Part shown: positions 51,154-59,827 of the stretch, piece after piece | Numbering within the stretch: position 1 is the first letter of the stretch | How the letters are laid out: the number at the start of each line of letters is the position of its first letter | Source: Clostridia bacterium | GTDB lineage: Bacteria; Bacillota; Clostridia; Christensenellales; Aristaeellaceae | NCBI GenBank assembly: GCA_017547805.1 | Contig: JAFYOR010000062.1 | Location: forward strand, 26,758-90,757 | Length of the DNA: 64,000 bases | Direction: 5' to 3' | The notes under the pieces: generated by a model | What the model saw: only the letters and a program-made list of their open reading frames with translations | What the model was told of the DNA's origin: nothing | The model's database searches: none | Made by a program: the position numbers and the translations under genes

Positions 51154-52446
51154 ATGCCTGTTAAGAAGCTCGTTTCAAAGATTACGGGCAATGATTATGT
51201 CTTTACGATCTTCACAAAGATCGCTGCTGTCGTCATTGGTCTGATCGCTTCCAGCTATTCAAACCGCTTTCTCGGTCCGGAGCTCAAGGGCGAACTGGGC
51301 CGCATCACGTCGATGATTTCCATCATCGCGGTGACGGCAAACTTTGGCCTCTATCAGCCGTATCCGTACTATAAGCGACAGGGAGAAGAGGATGTCCTCA
51401 ATAAATTCCTGCGGATTTTTCTTGCGCAGTTCCTGATCTATACGGTCATCGGCGTTCTTGCGGCGACGGTGCTGGGCTCCTTTGCGCTGACGGCGGTCTG
51501 CCTGATCGCCCCGATTCAGGTGCTCGCCAACCAGCTGAGCTTCATGATCATGGTTGAGGACGTCAAGTTCAAGAACGTGATCTTCTTCACCGCGCGCATT
51601 ACCAATACGCTGGTAACCATTCTGGCGTTCTATACCATGAACCGGACGATCATGGTCTCCCTTGCGCTGATCGTCATCGGCGATCTGATCACCGTGATTT
51701 TTGCGCTGGCGCGCATGAAACGCCTGCCCAATCCCCTGCGCGCAGACGTGCGTTTTGCTGCAAAGATCATCCCGTTCGGCTTTATCTCCATGCTTACTAC
51801 GCTCATGCTCACGCTCAATTATCGCGTGGACGTGCTGATGATGGGCTATCTTTTCGGAATCACGGATGCGGAAATCGGCTTTTACGCGCTGGGCGTGTCG
51901 CTGTCCGAATACGGCTGGCTGATTCCGGATGCGTTCCGCGAGGTGCTCTTCTCCCGCACGGCGAAGGATGACGCCATCGGCGAAGTGACGATGAGCATGA
52001 AGGTCAACCTGTATCTGACGCTTTTCATGATTGCGGGCATTCTTGTGCTGGGCAAGCCGGCGATCTGGCTGCTGGCTGGCCGTGAATACCTCCCGGCGTA
52101 TTCGGTCACGGTGATGATGATCGTGGGCATTGTGCCGATGAGCTATTTCAAGATCATCGGTACGCTGCTTCTAGCGCAGGGCAAGAAGTACGTGTATCTT
52201 TTCATGCTCACAGGCTCGGTCGTCGCCAACATCCTGACCAACCTGATCACCATCCCGCTGTGGGGCAAGATGGGCGCGGCGGTTTCCTCCGTCGTGTCCT
52301 ACACCGTCGCCGGAGGCCTTTTCCTGGCGTATTATGTGAAGACATGCGACGTTCCGCTGTGCGATGTGATTCTCTTCAGGGAAGATGAGATCGCTATGCT
52401 GCGCGGCAAGCTTTCCCGTGTGAAGGCGAAGCTGGGAAAAAAGTAA
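51154..52446 (+). CDS. MOP-superfamily flippase (polysaccharide-type)
   Basis: 430 aa, about twelve membrane helices, with the Wzx/MurJ-like pattern: long N-terminal amphipathic segment, FTIFTKIAAVVIGLIASSYS, charged loops between helices and a C-terminal basic tail (KLSRVKAKLGKK). It likely moves a lipid-linked sugar, such as teichoic or exopolysaccharide precursor, across the membrane. ATG 51154 follows GGAAAGG; an ATG at 51148 is possible. No glycosyltransferase genes are adjacent. The AAA ATPase gene follows 63 bases downstream. Confidence 0.82.
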   Translation: MPVKKLVSKITGNDYVFTIFTKIAAVVIGLIASSYSNRFLGPELKGELGRITSMISIIAVTANFGLYQPYPYYKRQGEEDVLNKFLRIFLAQFLIYTVIGVLAATVLGSFALTAVCLIAPIQVLANQLSFMIMVEDVKFKNVIFFTARITNTLVTILAFYTMNRTIMVSLALIVIGDLITVIFALARMKRLPNPLRADVRFAAKIIPFGFISMLTTLMLTLNYRVDVLMMGYLFGITDAEIGFYALGVSLSEYGWLIPDAFREVLFSRTAKDDAIGEVTMSMKVNLYLTLFMIAGILVLGKPAIWLLAGREYLPAYSVTVMMIVGIVPMSYFKIIGTLLLAQGKKYVYLFMLTGSVVANILTNLITIPLWGKMGAAVSSVVSYTVAGGLFLAYYVKTCDVPLCDVILFREDEIAMLRGKLSRVKAKLGKK

Positions 52447-52509
52447 GCGCTTGTTTATCCGGGCGCAATCGATAAAAAACTGCTGAATCAAGCGTAAAGG
52501 AGCATCACC

Positions 52510-54021
52510 ATGAATGAACAGATGAATAAGGGCCGGCAGGCGTATGCGCAGATGGAAGCAGCCTGCGATCAGCTGGTGAAGAGCGGCAACTGGCAGCGCG
52601 TCGGCGCGAGCGACATCCGCTTGTTTCTCAATATGTACGTGCAGGCGCTGATGCTGAAAATGGCGCTTGCAAGCGGCAGCATGACGGATGCCACGCGCCG
52701 GTTTATCGCGGAGGTTCCCAGCCGGGATGTGCTGTCCATCGGCAGGGCGACCACGGATATGGCGCTGAATATCGGTCATAAAAACCGCTCCTTTGCCGAG
52801 GGCACGCCGCTGCTGCTTCGCTGCTGCGTGGCGATGGATGATAAGGACGGTACCCTGAGCGCGCAGCAGTTCGTCGACGGCGTCAGCCGCCTGCTGTATG
52901 CCGCTGCAGATGCGGACGGAGAAATCTCCGGACAGGAACTGCAGTTTATTACTGCGTATGTCGGCAGCCTGCGCACATTCCTGCTCTCCCGCGCAGCGGG
53001 ACGGCACGCTTCTGCGTCTGTGCAGCAGATGCGCCGCGAGGAGCAAACCGAAAGCGAAAAGCCGGCAGCGCCGGGCGCGGAAAACACGCCGGCGCCTGCT
53101 GCGGATGCAAAGCCGCAGGAAGACGAGGAAACGCTTGAAGAAATGCTCTCGGAGCTGGATTCCCTCATCGGTCTTGACGGCGTCAAGCGCGAGGTGCGCA
53201 CGCTCATCAACCTCATCAAGGTCAGGAAGATGCGTCAGGAGCACGGCATGAAGATCATGGACATGTCCTTCCATATGGTCTTCACCGGCAACCCCGGCAC
53301 GGGCAAGACGACGATTGCGCGCCTTGTGGCGAAGATTTACCGCAAGCTCGGCTTCCTTTCCAAGGGTCAGCTGATTGAAACCGACCGCAGCGGTCTCGTC
53401 GCAGGCTATGTCGGCCAGACGGCGGGTAAGGTGACGGAAGTTGTCAACAGCGCATTGGGCGGCATCCTCTTCATCGATGAAGCGTATGCGCTGGCGCGCA
53501 AGGGCATGGATAATGACTTTGGCCGTGAGGCGATCGATACGCTGGTCAAGCTGATGGAAGATAACCGTGACGACCTCGTGGTCATCGTCGCGGGCTACAC
53601 GGACGAGATGCATGACTTCCTCACCAGCAACCCTGGCCTCATTTCGCGCTTCAATAAGTACATCGACTTCCCGGATTATACGGACGATGAGCTGATGGCG
53701 ATCCTCGCGATGAACGCCAAAAAGCAAGGGTATGTCGTGGATGATGCGGCAAACGCCGTCGTACGCGAGATGCTTGCGGCGATGACGCTGGGCGAGCGCA
53801 TGGACTTTGGCAATGCGCGCGGCATGCGCAACACGCTTGAAAAGCTCGTGCAGGAGCAGGCCAACCGCCTGGCGCAGGAGAGCGGAGAGGTGACGCGCGA
53901 GATGCTGGAGCGCCTGAGCGAGGCGGATGCGCGCACGGCGCTGGAGATGCCCGCACAGCAGGAAGACGCGCAGACGGAAGAAGCTGAAACGGAAGACGCG
54001 AAGAAGGAAGACGGCGAATAA
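52510..54021 (+). CDS. CbxX/CfqX-type AAA ATPase with TerB-like N-terminal domain
   Basis: 503 aa. Residues about 80-170 hold a TerB-like helical domain (LLYAAADADGEISGQELQFI), followed by a Pro/Ala/Glu linker. The AAA module has Walker A GNPGTGKTT (260-268), Walker B GGILFIDEAYA, sensor VVIVAGY and SRFNKYIDF. It ends in a Gln/Glu-rich tail. Related to SpoVK and to CbbX; such ATPases remodel protein complexes. ATG 52510 follows AAAGGAG. Partnership with the flippase upstream is possible but unproven. Confidence 0.88.
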   Translation: MNEQMNKGRQAYAQMEAACDQLVKSGNWQRVGASDIRLFLNMYVQALMLKMALASGSMTDATRRFIAEVPSRDVLSIGRATTDMALNIGHKNRSFAEGTPLLLRCCVAMDDKDGTLSAQQFVDGVSRLLYAAADADGEISGQELQFITAYVGSLRTFLLSRAAGRHASASVQQMRREEQTESEKPAAPGAENTPAPAADAKPQEDEETLEEMLSELDSLIGLDGVKREVRTLINLIKVRKMRQEHGMKIMDMSFHMVFTGNPGTGKTTIARLVAKIYRKLGFLSKGQLIETDRSGLVAGYVGQTAGKVTEVVNSALGGILFIDEAYALARKGMDNDFGREAIDTLVKLMEDNRDDLVVIVAGYTDEMHDFLTSNPGLISRFNKYIDFPDYTDDELMAILAMNAKKQGYVVDDAANAVVREMLAAMTLGERMDFGNARGMRNTLEKLVQEQANRLAQESGEVTREMLERLSEADARTALEMPAQQEDAQTEEAETEDAKKEDGE

Positions 54022-54026
54022 GGGAG

Positions 54027-54096
54027 ACGTCAGGGCTGCCGCCCTGAAACCCGCCAAGGGACTTCGCCCCTTGCCCCCATGACGCTTCGCGGCGGG
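54027..54096 (+). repeat. Dispersed palindromic repeat family 1, copy A
   Basis: ACGTCAGGGCTGCCGCCCTG, then AAACCCGCC, an AAGGG/CCCCTT stem, CCCCC and ACGCTTCGCGGC. Alignable with the copies at 25355 and 44543. Confidence 0.65.
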
Positions 54097-54122
54097 ATAA
54101 AACAGAGTGAAGGGTAAAAAAG

Positions 54123-55922
54123 ATGGCAGCGATTTTATCTGCAGAACATATTAAGAAGAGCTACACGCTTAAGAAACTTATCACCGATGCGACGTTGTAT
54201 ATCGGCGAAAAAGACCGCATCGGCGTGGTGGGCATCAACGGCACGGGAAAATCCACGCTGCTCAAGATCCTGTGCGGCATGGAGGAACCGGACGACGGCG
54301 TTGTGATGCGCCGGAACGGTCTGCGCGTGTCCTATCTGCCGCAGATGCCGCAGTATACGCAAGCCCGCACCAGCGTTGAGCAGGTGCTCTTTGACGCGCC
54401 AAAGGACGTCGGCGCGCCGGATGAATACGAGGCCAAGTCCCTGCTGATGCAGCTGGGCATCCACGATTTTGACAGCGATGTTCGCACCTTTTCCGGCGGA
54501 CAGAAAAAGCGCGTGGCGCTGGCTGCCGCGCTGATCCGCCCGGTGGATCTGCTGCTGCTGGACGAGCCGACCAACCACATCGACGCGCCGACCATCGCTT
54601 GGCTGGAAACGCGGCTGGCGGCTTATCGCGGCGCGCTGATGATGGTCACGCATGACCGTTACTTTCTTGATCGCGTCTGCGACAGGATTGCGGAGGTGGA
54701 CGGCGGTCAGGTTTACATGCACGACGGCAATTTCTCCTATTACCTTGAGCAGAAGGCGGCGCGTCTTGAAATGGAAAACGCGCAGGCGAGAAAGCGCAGC
54801 TCCATCCTCCGGCGCGAGCTGGAATGGATCCGTGCGACTGCGCCGGCCAGAAGCACCAAACAGAAAGCGCGTATTCAGCGGTTTGAAACGATGAGCTCGA
54901 TCAAGGGGCCGCAGGAGGAAGCCAGGCTTCAGCTTGCCGGCGCGAGTGCGCGGCTGGGCAGGCGGATTATCGAGTGCGAGGATGTATGCAAGGCCATGGG
55001 CGGCAGGACGCTCGTCAGGGACTTTACCTATACGATCCTGCGCGATGACAGGATGGCGATTGTCGGTCCGAACGGATGCGGAAAAACGACCATGCTGCGC
55101 ATGCTCTCGGGCGAGCTGACGCCGGACAGCGGCAGCGTTGTGCGCGGCGACACGGTGCGCATCGGCTTTTTCACGCAGGAGTTTCCGCAAATGGATCCTT
55201 CTATGCGGCTCATCGACTTCATGCGCGATATCGCGGAATATGTCACCACGCCGGAAGGGCGCTTTTCCGCCTCGCAGATGCTTGAACAGTTCCTCTTCCC
55301 AGCGGATGTGCAGTATACGCCGGTCAACAGGCTTTCCGGCGGCGAAAAGCGCAGGCTGTATCTGGCGAGCATCCTGATGGCGTCGCCGAACGTGCTGCTG
55401 CTGGACGAGCCGACGAATGATCTGGACATCGCGACGCTGGAGATTCTGGAAGACTATATTCAGAGCTTTGCCGGCGCTGTCGTCGTCGTTTCTCACGACC
55501 GCTATTTCCTTGACCGCGTCGCCGGCAGACTCTTTGCCTTTGAGGACGAGCGGCTGGTGCAGTATGTCTGTCCGTTCAGCGATTATCTGGATGCGACGAG
55601 CGCGCAGCAGGAGGAAGAACGCCACGAGGAACGGCAGAAGAAGGAGGCGCCGAAGGGCGCCAGAAGAGAGAAGCAGCGCGAACTGCGCATGAGCTTCAAG
55701 GAGCAAAAGGATTACGAGACGATCGATGCGCGCATCGAGGCGCTCAATGCGAAGCTTATGGAGATCGACGCGGACATCGCCAGATTTGCCAGCGACTTTG
55801 TGAAGCTGACAGAGCTTGCCGCCCTCAAGGAAGAAACCGAGCAGGAGCTGGCCGAGGCAGAGGAGCGTTGGCTGTATCTGACCGATCTGGCGGAGCGGAT
55901 TGAGGCGCAGAAGAAAGGGTGA
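54123..55922 (+). CDS. ABC-F family ATPase
   Basis: 599 aa, two ABC domains without membrane segments: Walker A GINGTGKS (37-44) and GPNGCGKT, signature motifs FSGGQKKR and LSGGEKRR, Walker B LLLLDEPTN in both halves, and a charged interdomain linker. A C-terminal coiled coil (from about 540) marks the Uup-like branch. ABC-F proteins act on the ribosome, as translation factors or antibiotic-resistance proteins; which applies cannot be told. Start at ATG 54123. The hydrolase gene overlaps its stop. Confidence 0.9.
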   Translation: MAAILSAEHIKKSYTLKKLITDATLYIGEKDRIGVVGINGTGKSTLLKILCGMEEPDDGVVMRRNGLRVSYLPQMPQYTQARTSVEQVLFDAPKDVGAPDEYEAKSLLMQLGIHDFDSDVRTFSGGQKKRVALAAALIRPVDLLLLDEPTNHIDAPTIAWLETRLAAYRGALMMVTHDRYFLDRVCDRIAEVDGGQVYMHDGNFSYYLEQKAARLEMENAQARKRSSILRRELEWIRATAPARSTKQKARIQRFETMSSIKGPQEEARLQLAGASARLGRRIIECEDVCKAMGGRTLVRDFTYTILRDDRMAIVGPNGCGKTTMLRMLSGELTPDSGSVVRGDTVRIGFFTQEFPQMDPSMRLIDFMRDIAEYVTTPEGRFSASQMLEQFLFPADVQYTPVNRLSGGEKRRLYLASILMASPNVLLLDEPTNDLDIATLEILEDYIQSFAGAVVVVSHDRYFLDRVAGRLFAFEDERLVQYVCPFSDYLDATSAQQEEERHEERQKKEAPKGARREKQRELRMSFKEQKDYETIDARIEALNAKLMEIDADIARFASDFVKLTELAALKEETEQELAEAEERWLYLTDLAERIEAQKKG

Positions 55923-55927
55923 CTTTT

Positions 55928-57232
55928 TTGAGGAAATGGCTGGCTGCGCTGCTGTGCGTCCTGCTGTGCATGGGCGCCGGACTTGCCTGCGCGCAGGAGG
56001 AAAGCGGTCTTCCGCTTGCGCAGGCGGTGCTTCATGAGATGATCGCAGGGGAATATGCCGCTGTTGTCTCGCGGTTTGACGACACGATGGCGGCTGCCCT
56101 CGACGAGGCTGGGCTTGCGGACGCATGGAACAGCATCACCGCGCTGCTTGGCGAGGTGACCGGCGTTCGGGCGATGCAGGAGGACGCCGCTTCGCGCAGT
56201 GTGGTGCTGCTGCTTGAGCACGAGCGGGGAAGCGCCGCGTTTACACTCGTCATGGATGAAGCGAACAGGATCGCCGGGATGTCCATCGCGCCGCAGAGCA
56301 TGACGCAGCCTGCGCCCGAACGGACACTTGCGCAGGGCGTGCGCGCGGTGGAGGTCACGCTCTTTGAAGACAGCGCGCGGGCGCTGCGCGGAGAACTGCT
56401 GATCCCCGCGCAGGCAGGGGATGACACGCCCTATGTCGTGATGGCACATGGCTCCGGTCCCAGCGACATGGATGCCACCATTGGCGCAAACAAGCCCTTC
56501 CGCGATCTTTCCTATGATCTGGCTGCGCTTGGCGTGGGCAGCCTTCGCTTTGACAAGATCACTTATGCGCATCCGGAATACCCGGTTGAAACCATCGATC
56601 AGGAGTACCTTGAGCCGGTTGGCGAGGCGCTTCGCGTCCTGCGGCAGGAAACCGGCGCGCGCCGGGTATATCTGCTCGGACACAGCGAGGGCGGCATGAT
56701 CACGCCGTATCTGGTCAATGTGTGCGGCTTTGACGGCGGCATCTCCATGGCAGGAACGCCGATGGAACTCTGGGAAATCTCCTACGCGCAGAATCTTGCG
56801 CTGCTTCAACTCATGCCCGAAGCGGGGACGCAGGCCGTTTACGCCCAGCTCGAAACGGAATGCGCCAAGGGAGAAAGGCTCGCGCAGATGACGGACGAAG
56901 AGGCGGCACAGACGACCGTATTCGGCATGGGCGGCGTCTATCTGCGCCACATGGCGCGCATGGATCAGGCGCAGATGGTGCTGGAAAGCAGAAAGCCGTT
57001 CCTGTTCCTCTGGGGCGAAAAGGATGTTCAGGTCAGCGAAGCGGCCTTTGAGGCGTGGCGCGATCGGCTGGGAGCGGGATATACCTATATCCGCTATCCT
57101 GCGCTGAATCATCTGTTTGTGCCGGCTGCGCAGGGGGAGACGATCGCCAATGTCCAGACGGCGTATCTGACGCCCGGCAGCGTCGATGCGCAGGTCGCCG
57201 CGGATATCGCGGCATGGCTCAAAGATAACTGA
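55928..57232 (+). CDS. Secreted alpha/beta hydrolase with DUF3887-like N-terminal domain
   Basis: 434 aa. Signal peptide (AALLCVLLCMGAGLACAQ), a small NTF2/DUF3887-like domain (residues 25-130; ALLGEVTGVRAMQED), then an alpha/beta hydrolase with oxyanion-region HGSGPSDMD, nucleophile elbow GHSEGG and late His in LNHLFVP. Probably an extracellular esterase. TTG 55928 follows GAAAGGGTGA; GTG 55919 is an alternative. It shares the transcript of the ABC-F gene and ends with a terminator. Confidence 0.85.
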   Translation: MRKWLAALLCVLLCMGAGLACAQEESGLPLAQAVLHEMIAGEYAAVVSRFDDTMAAALDEAGLADAWNSITALLGEVTGVRAMQEDAASRSVVLLLEHERGSAAFTLVMDEANRIAGMSIAPQSMTQPAPERTLAQGVRAVEVTLFEDSARALRGELLIPAQAGDDTPYVVMAHGSGPSDMDATIGANKPFRDLSYDLAALGVGSLRFDKITYAHPEYPVETIDQEYLEPVGEALRVLRQETGARRVYLLGHSEGGMITPYLVNVCGFDGGISMAGTPMELWEISYAQNLALLQLMPEAGTQAVYAQLETECAKGERLAQMTDEEAAQTTVFGMGGVYLRHMARMDQAQMVLESRKPFLFLWGEKDVQVSEAAFEAWRDRLGAGYTYIRYPALNHLFVPAAQGETIANVQTAYLTPGSVDAQVAADIAAWLKDN

Positions 57233-57252
57233 CGAAGAACAACTGAATCATG

Positions 57253-57288
57253 CGCCGCTGTCGCTTATGACGGCGGCGTTTTTTTGCT
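57253..57288 (+). terminator. Terminator after the hydrolase gene
   Basis: CGCCGCTGTC/GACGGCGGCG stem with seven T. The gap 57289-57454 otherwise shows small hairpins only. Confidence 0.85.
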
Positions 57289-57454
57289 TTATAGCAAATT
57301 GCGTAAATATCGGCCTCGTGTGCAACAGGAACGGGAAGTACTGAGGGCTTCGGATGTGGGAGCGGGTATTGCCCGCTTGTCCGCATAAAGGCGGATGCAT
57401 CGTCATATGCTTTTCCTGAGCGCGGCAAAAGCCTGCGCAGGGAGGAGAACAGCA

Positions 57455-58078
57455 ATGAAACGCAATAAAGGTTTATGGCTTGCGGCTGCGCTTATCACGG
57501 GCGCAGCCGCGCTGACGGGCTGCAGCGCGCAGGTGACGCCCTCCGTTACGCCCACGCCGAACACGAATGCGACGATCACGGCACAGCCGGCGACCGCGCA
57601 GCCGGATATGGCGCAAGCAACGCCCGATCCCAGCGCCAGCGCAGCCGGGGAGGAGACGCCCGGTCCGTTAGCGCTCTATGTGAGCGGAGAAGAACTCAAG
57701 GCCAGCGCGATCGAGGAAAACGGGAAGCTGATGCTGCCGCTGGTTGAAACGGCGGAGGTGCTGGGCTGGGCGGCGGAGGAACAGGAGACGCAGGAAGAAA
57801 CCCAGACGCGCCGCTCCATTGTGCTGACCAAGGATGAAAGCCGGATCTCGGTTGCGTGGGTGGTCAGCGACAATACTGCCAGCAGAATCACATGGCAGAA
57901 AGACGGCCTGCTGATCCCCGTCGATACGAAAATCACGACGCTTGGCGGCGTGGTGTACGTTCCGGCGGCGTTTTTTGAGGCGGCGATGGACGCTTCTGTT
58001 CAGCGCAGAACGGACGGGATTCTGGTCGCTGCGCCGACGCCGAAGGCGACGGAGGAGACGGCTGCGCAGGGAGAATAA
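57455..58078 (+). CDS. Lipoprotein with copper-amine-oxidase-like N-terminal (stalk) domain
   Basis: 207 aa. Lipobox LTGC (lipidated Cys), a Thr/Pro/Ala linker rich in PT repeats (TPTPNTNATIT), then a beta-rich domain with LMLPLVETAEVLGW, GLLIPVDTKI and VVYVPAAFFEAA, which resembles the stalk domain of copper amine oxidase N-terminal proteins found in Gram-positive envelopes. ATG 57455 follows GGGAGGAG. Function unknown; a sensory or adhesion role is a guess. Confidence 0.75.
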   Translation: MKRNKGLWLAAALITGAAALTGCSAQVTPSVTPTPNTNATITAQPATAQPDMAQATPDPSASAAGEETPGPLALYVSGEELKASAIEENGKLMLPLVETAEVLGWAAEEQETQEETQTRRSIVLTKDESRISVAWVVSDNTASRITWQKDGLLIPVDTKITTLGGVVYVPAAFFEAAMDASVQRRTDGILVAAPTPKATEETAAQGE

Positions 58079-58162
58079 ACGTCAGACGAATTTGTCTCAA
58101 ACGGATAAAAAACGGCAGGACAAACAGGTTAAATAATCCATATTTTCACATCGAAAAAGGCG

Positions 58163-58191
58163 TTGACAGCGCCAAGCGAGACTGTTATAAT
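58163..58191 (+). promoter_or_regulatory. Strong promoter of the RNA gene
   Basis: TTGACA (58163-58168), 17 bp, TATAAT (58186-58191); predicted start near 58198. Confidence 0.8.
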
Positions 58192-58197
58192 AATCTC

Positions 58198-58420
58198 AGA
58201 AGCCAGCCATCCGCTGGATCAGATGTCCTGGGGTGTGCGCCAGTCGTCTATATTTTCTCCTACATTTTCTTAACAGGAGCCCGGATGTCGAGGTATGGAT
58301 GTCATGCCCCCGTCTTATGACGCCAGGGGACGGCAGAAGTATCGCGCAGGGCACCGACCTACCGAGCAGGTGGGTGGAAAAATGACGGCAGCGGCACTTT
58401 GGGATGTTTGAAAACAAGAA
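58198..58420 (+). ncRNA. ssrS: 6S RNA (SsrS)-like RNA
   Basis: No ORF. A closing stem forms between TCCTGGGGTGT (58226-58236) and GCACTTTGGGA (58394-58404), eleven pairs with GU wobbles, flanked by GTGTGCGCCAGTC on the 5' side and GACGGCAGCGGCA on the 3' side, close to the conserved ends of 6S RNA. The middle contains a large open bubble and a hairpin ACCTACC-GAGC-AGGTGGGT. Length near 200 nt matches 6S, which binds RNA polymerase holoenzyme. A covariance search was not possible, so the call rests on pattern. Confidence 0.6.
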
Positions 58421-58421
58421 T

Positions 58422-58452
58422 CGCAGTCCGGGAAACCGGGCTGCGTTTTTTT
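58422..58452 (+). terminator. Terminator of the 6S-like RNA
   Basis: CGCAGTCCGG-GAAA-CCGGGCTGCG followed by eight T. Confidence 0.88.
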
Positions 58453-58463
58453 GTGCGAATGAA

Positions 58464-58529
58464 CGGGCGGATACCATCCGCCCGAAAAACAAGGGGCTGT
58501 CAGTTTTTATCCTGACAGCCCCATATTCA
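58464..58529 (-). terminator. Terminator of the ApbE gene
   Basis: GGGGCTGTCAG (58493-58503) pairs with CTGACAGCCCC (58512-58522); on the minus strand it is followed by TTGTTTTT. A second hairpin CGGGCGG/CCGCCCG lies at about 58464-58484. The stem shares its CTGTCAGGATAAAA core with the element at 7241. Confidence 0.8.
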
Positions 58530-58538
58530 GTTGATGCG

Positions 58539-59612
58539 TTATTTGCTCGTCGCTCCGCCTGTGCGGGAGAGCACATAGGCGCCGTCGGTCATTTCGATGC
58601 TGCCGTCGGGGAGGATCCACAGCGCCTCCACGCCGTCAAGGGATTCCACGAACGCGCGGCTTTCTTCATACGGCATCAGGTATGCGGCGGTGGAAAGCAT
58701 GTCCGCCAGACCGGAATCCTCGGTGAGGATGGACACGGCGCGGAAGTGATCGCCCGGCATCAGCGTGTCCGGATCGATCAGGTGATGGTAATTCTTACCG
58801 TCCACGGTATAGTAGCGCTGATAATCGCCGGAGGTGACGACGGAAACGTTGGAAATGAAGAAGGTTTCCACGATGTCGCTGGTGTTGAGCAGCGCGCCGT
58901 CCGGGTCCTGAATGCCGATTCCCCAGGCTTTGCGTCCGTCCTGCGGCTTGTCGCCCACGCGTACATTGCCGCCCGCGCTGAGGATGAAGGAGGGCATATC
59001 GGAGGAGAGAAGCGCCTTGGCGACGATCTCCGCGGCATAGCCCTTGGCAACCGCGCCGACGTCGAGCTGAAGCTGCGGATCGGCGAAGTAGACGGTCTTG
59101 TTTTCTGGATCGAGCACCAGATCGTCGATGGAGGTGTGCGCCTGAGCGCTTTCAAGGAGTTCCATCGGCGGAAGAGACGCGTTTGCCGGATCGCTTAATC
59201 CCATTTCGCGGTAATCGTGCCAGATGGACAGCACGCTGCCCATGGCGATGTTCGTCTGATCCTGACACAGCGCGTAATTGCTCTTGGCAAAGCTCAGCAG
59301 GGAGAAGAGCAGATCGTCAACAGGCACGGGCTCCGCCGCCGCCCTCTGGTTGAGGGTGTGGATATTCACGATGCCCTCGTCTTCGTAGCTGTTGTATTTA
59401 TCGTAGAGCTTGTGCAGGTAGAGCATCATGTCGTGCGCGGCCTGCGCCCATGTATCGAACGTTTCCTGATCCTCGCAGTAGCCGATCAGCGTGGTGACGG
59501 TGTCAAAGGAGTCCATGAAATAGGTGCTGAATTTCTGCATCTGCGCGCCTGCGGGCAGGGCGCAAAGCAGGCAGCACACGAGCAGCAGCGCTGCTGTTGC
59601 GCGTTTGATCAT
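58539..59612 (-). CDS. apbE: FAD:protein FMN transferase (ApbE-like)
   Basis: 357 aa. Signal peptide (TAALLLVCCLLCALPAGAQ), then the ApbE fold: FMDSFDTVTTL, the Mg/FAD region LDVGAVAKGYAAEIVA, SAGGNVRVG, and YHHLIDPDTLMPG. It attaches FMN to Thr/Ser of extracytoplasmic flavoproteins, such as NQR/Rnf subunits. No such partner lies within the window. ATG 59612 is 11 bases from GGAGG; an ATG at 59630 is possible. Confidence 0.9.
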   Translation of the reverse strand: MIKRATAALLLVCCLLCALPAGAQMQKFSTYFMDSFDTVTTLIGYCEDQETFDTWAQAAHDMMLYLHKLYDKYNSYEDEGIVNIHTLNQRAAAEPVPVDDLLFSLLSFAKSNYALCQDQTNIAMGSVLSIWHDYREMGLSDPANASLPPMELLESAQAHTSIDDLVLDPENKTVYFADPQLQLDVGAVAKGYAAEIVAKALLSSDMPSFILSAGGNVRVGDKPQDGRKAWGIGIQDPDGALLNTSDIVETFFISNVSVVTSGDYQRYYTVDGKNYHHLIDPDTLMPGDHFRAVSILTEDSGLADMLSTAAYLMPYEESRAFVESLDGVEALWILPDGSIEMTDGAYVLSRTGGATSK

Positions 59613-59644
59613 AGAAAACAAAACCTCCATATCTGAATGCATCC

Positions 59645-59673
59645 ATTATAGCAAATGTGCGTTCCGTCCGCAA
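59645..59673 (-). promoter_or_regulatory. Promoter of the ApbE gene
   Basis: Minus strand TTGCGG (59668-59673), 17 bp, TATAAT (59645-59650). Confidence 0.7.
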
Positions 59674-59738
59674 GGCGTGCACAGGAATTGTCAGCGTAAG
59701 CAGATTCCGCCATGACAGGCATTGACAGAGCGAAAACG

Positions 59739-59768
59739 TTTACAAAGCATGCGAAAATATGTTACAAT
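59739..59768 (+). promoter_or_regulatory. Promoter of the SpoIID gene
   Basis: TTTACA (59739-59744), 18 bp, TACAAT (59763-59768). Confidence 0.6.
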
Positions 59769-59827
59769 GCCATTGCTTTGAACGATGTCGAAATGAGCAG
59801 ATCGATGACGAAAGAGGGATACTTCTT

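Noticed and set aside
54123-55922. ABC-F gene as an antibiotic-resistance determinant
   Set aside because: Uup-like C-terminal coiled coil and housekeeping context; no sign of transfer or resistance-type leader peptide.
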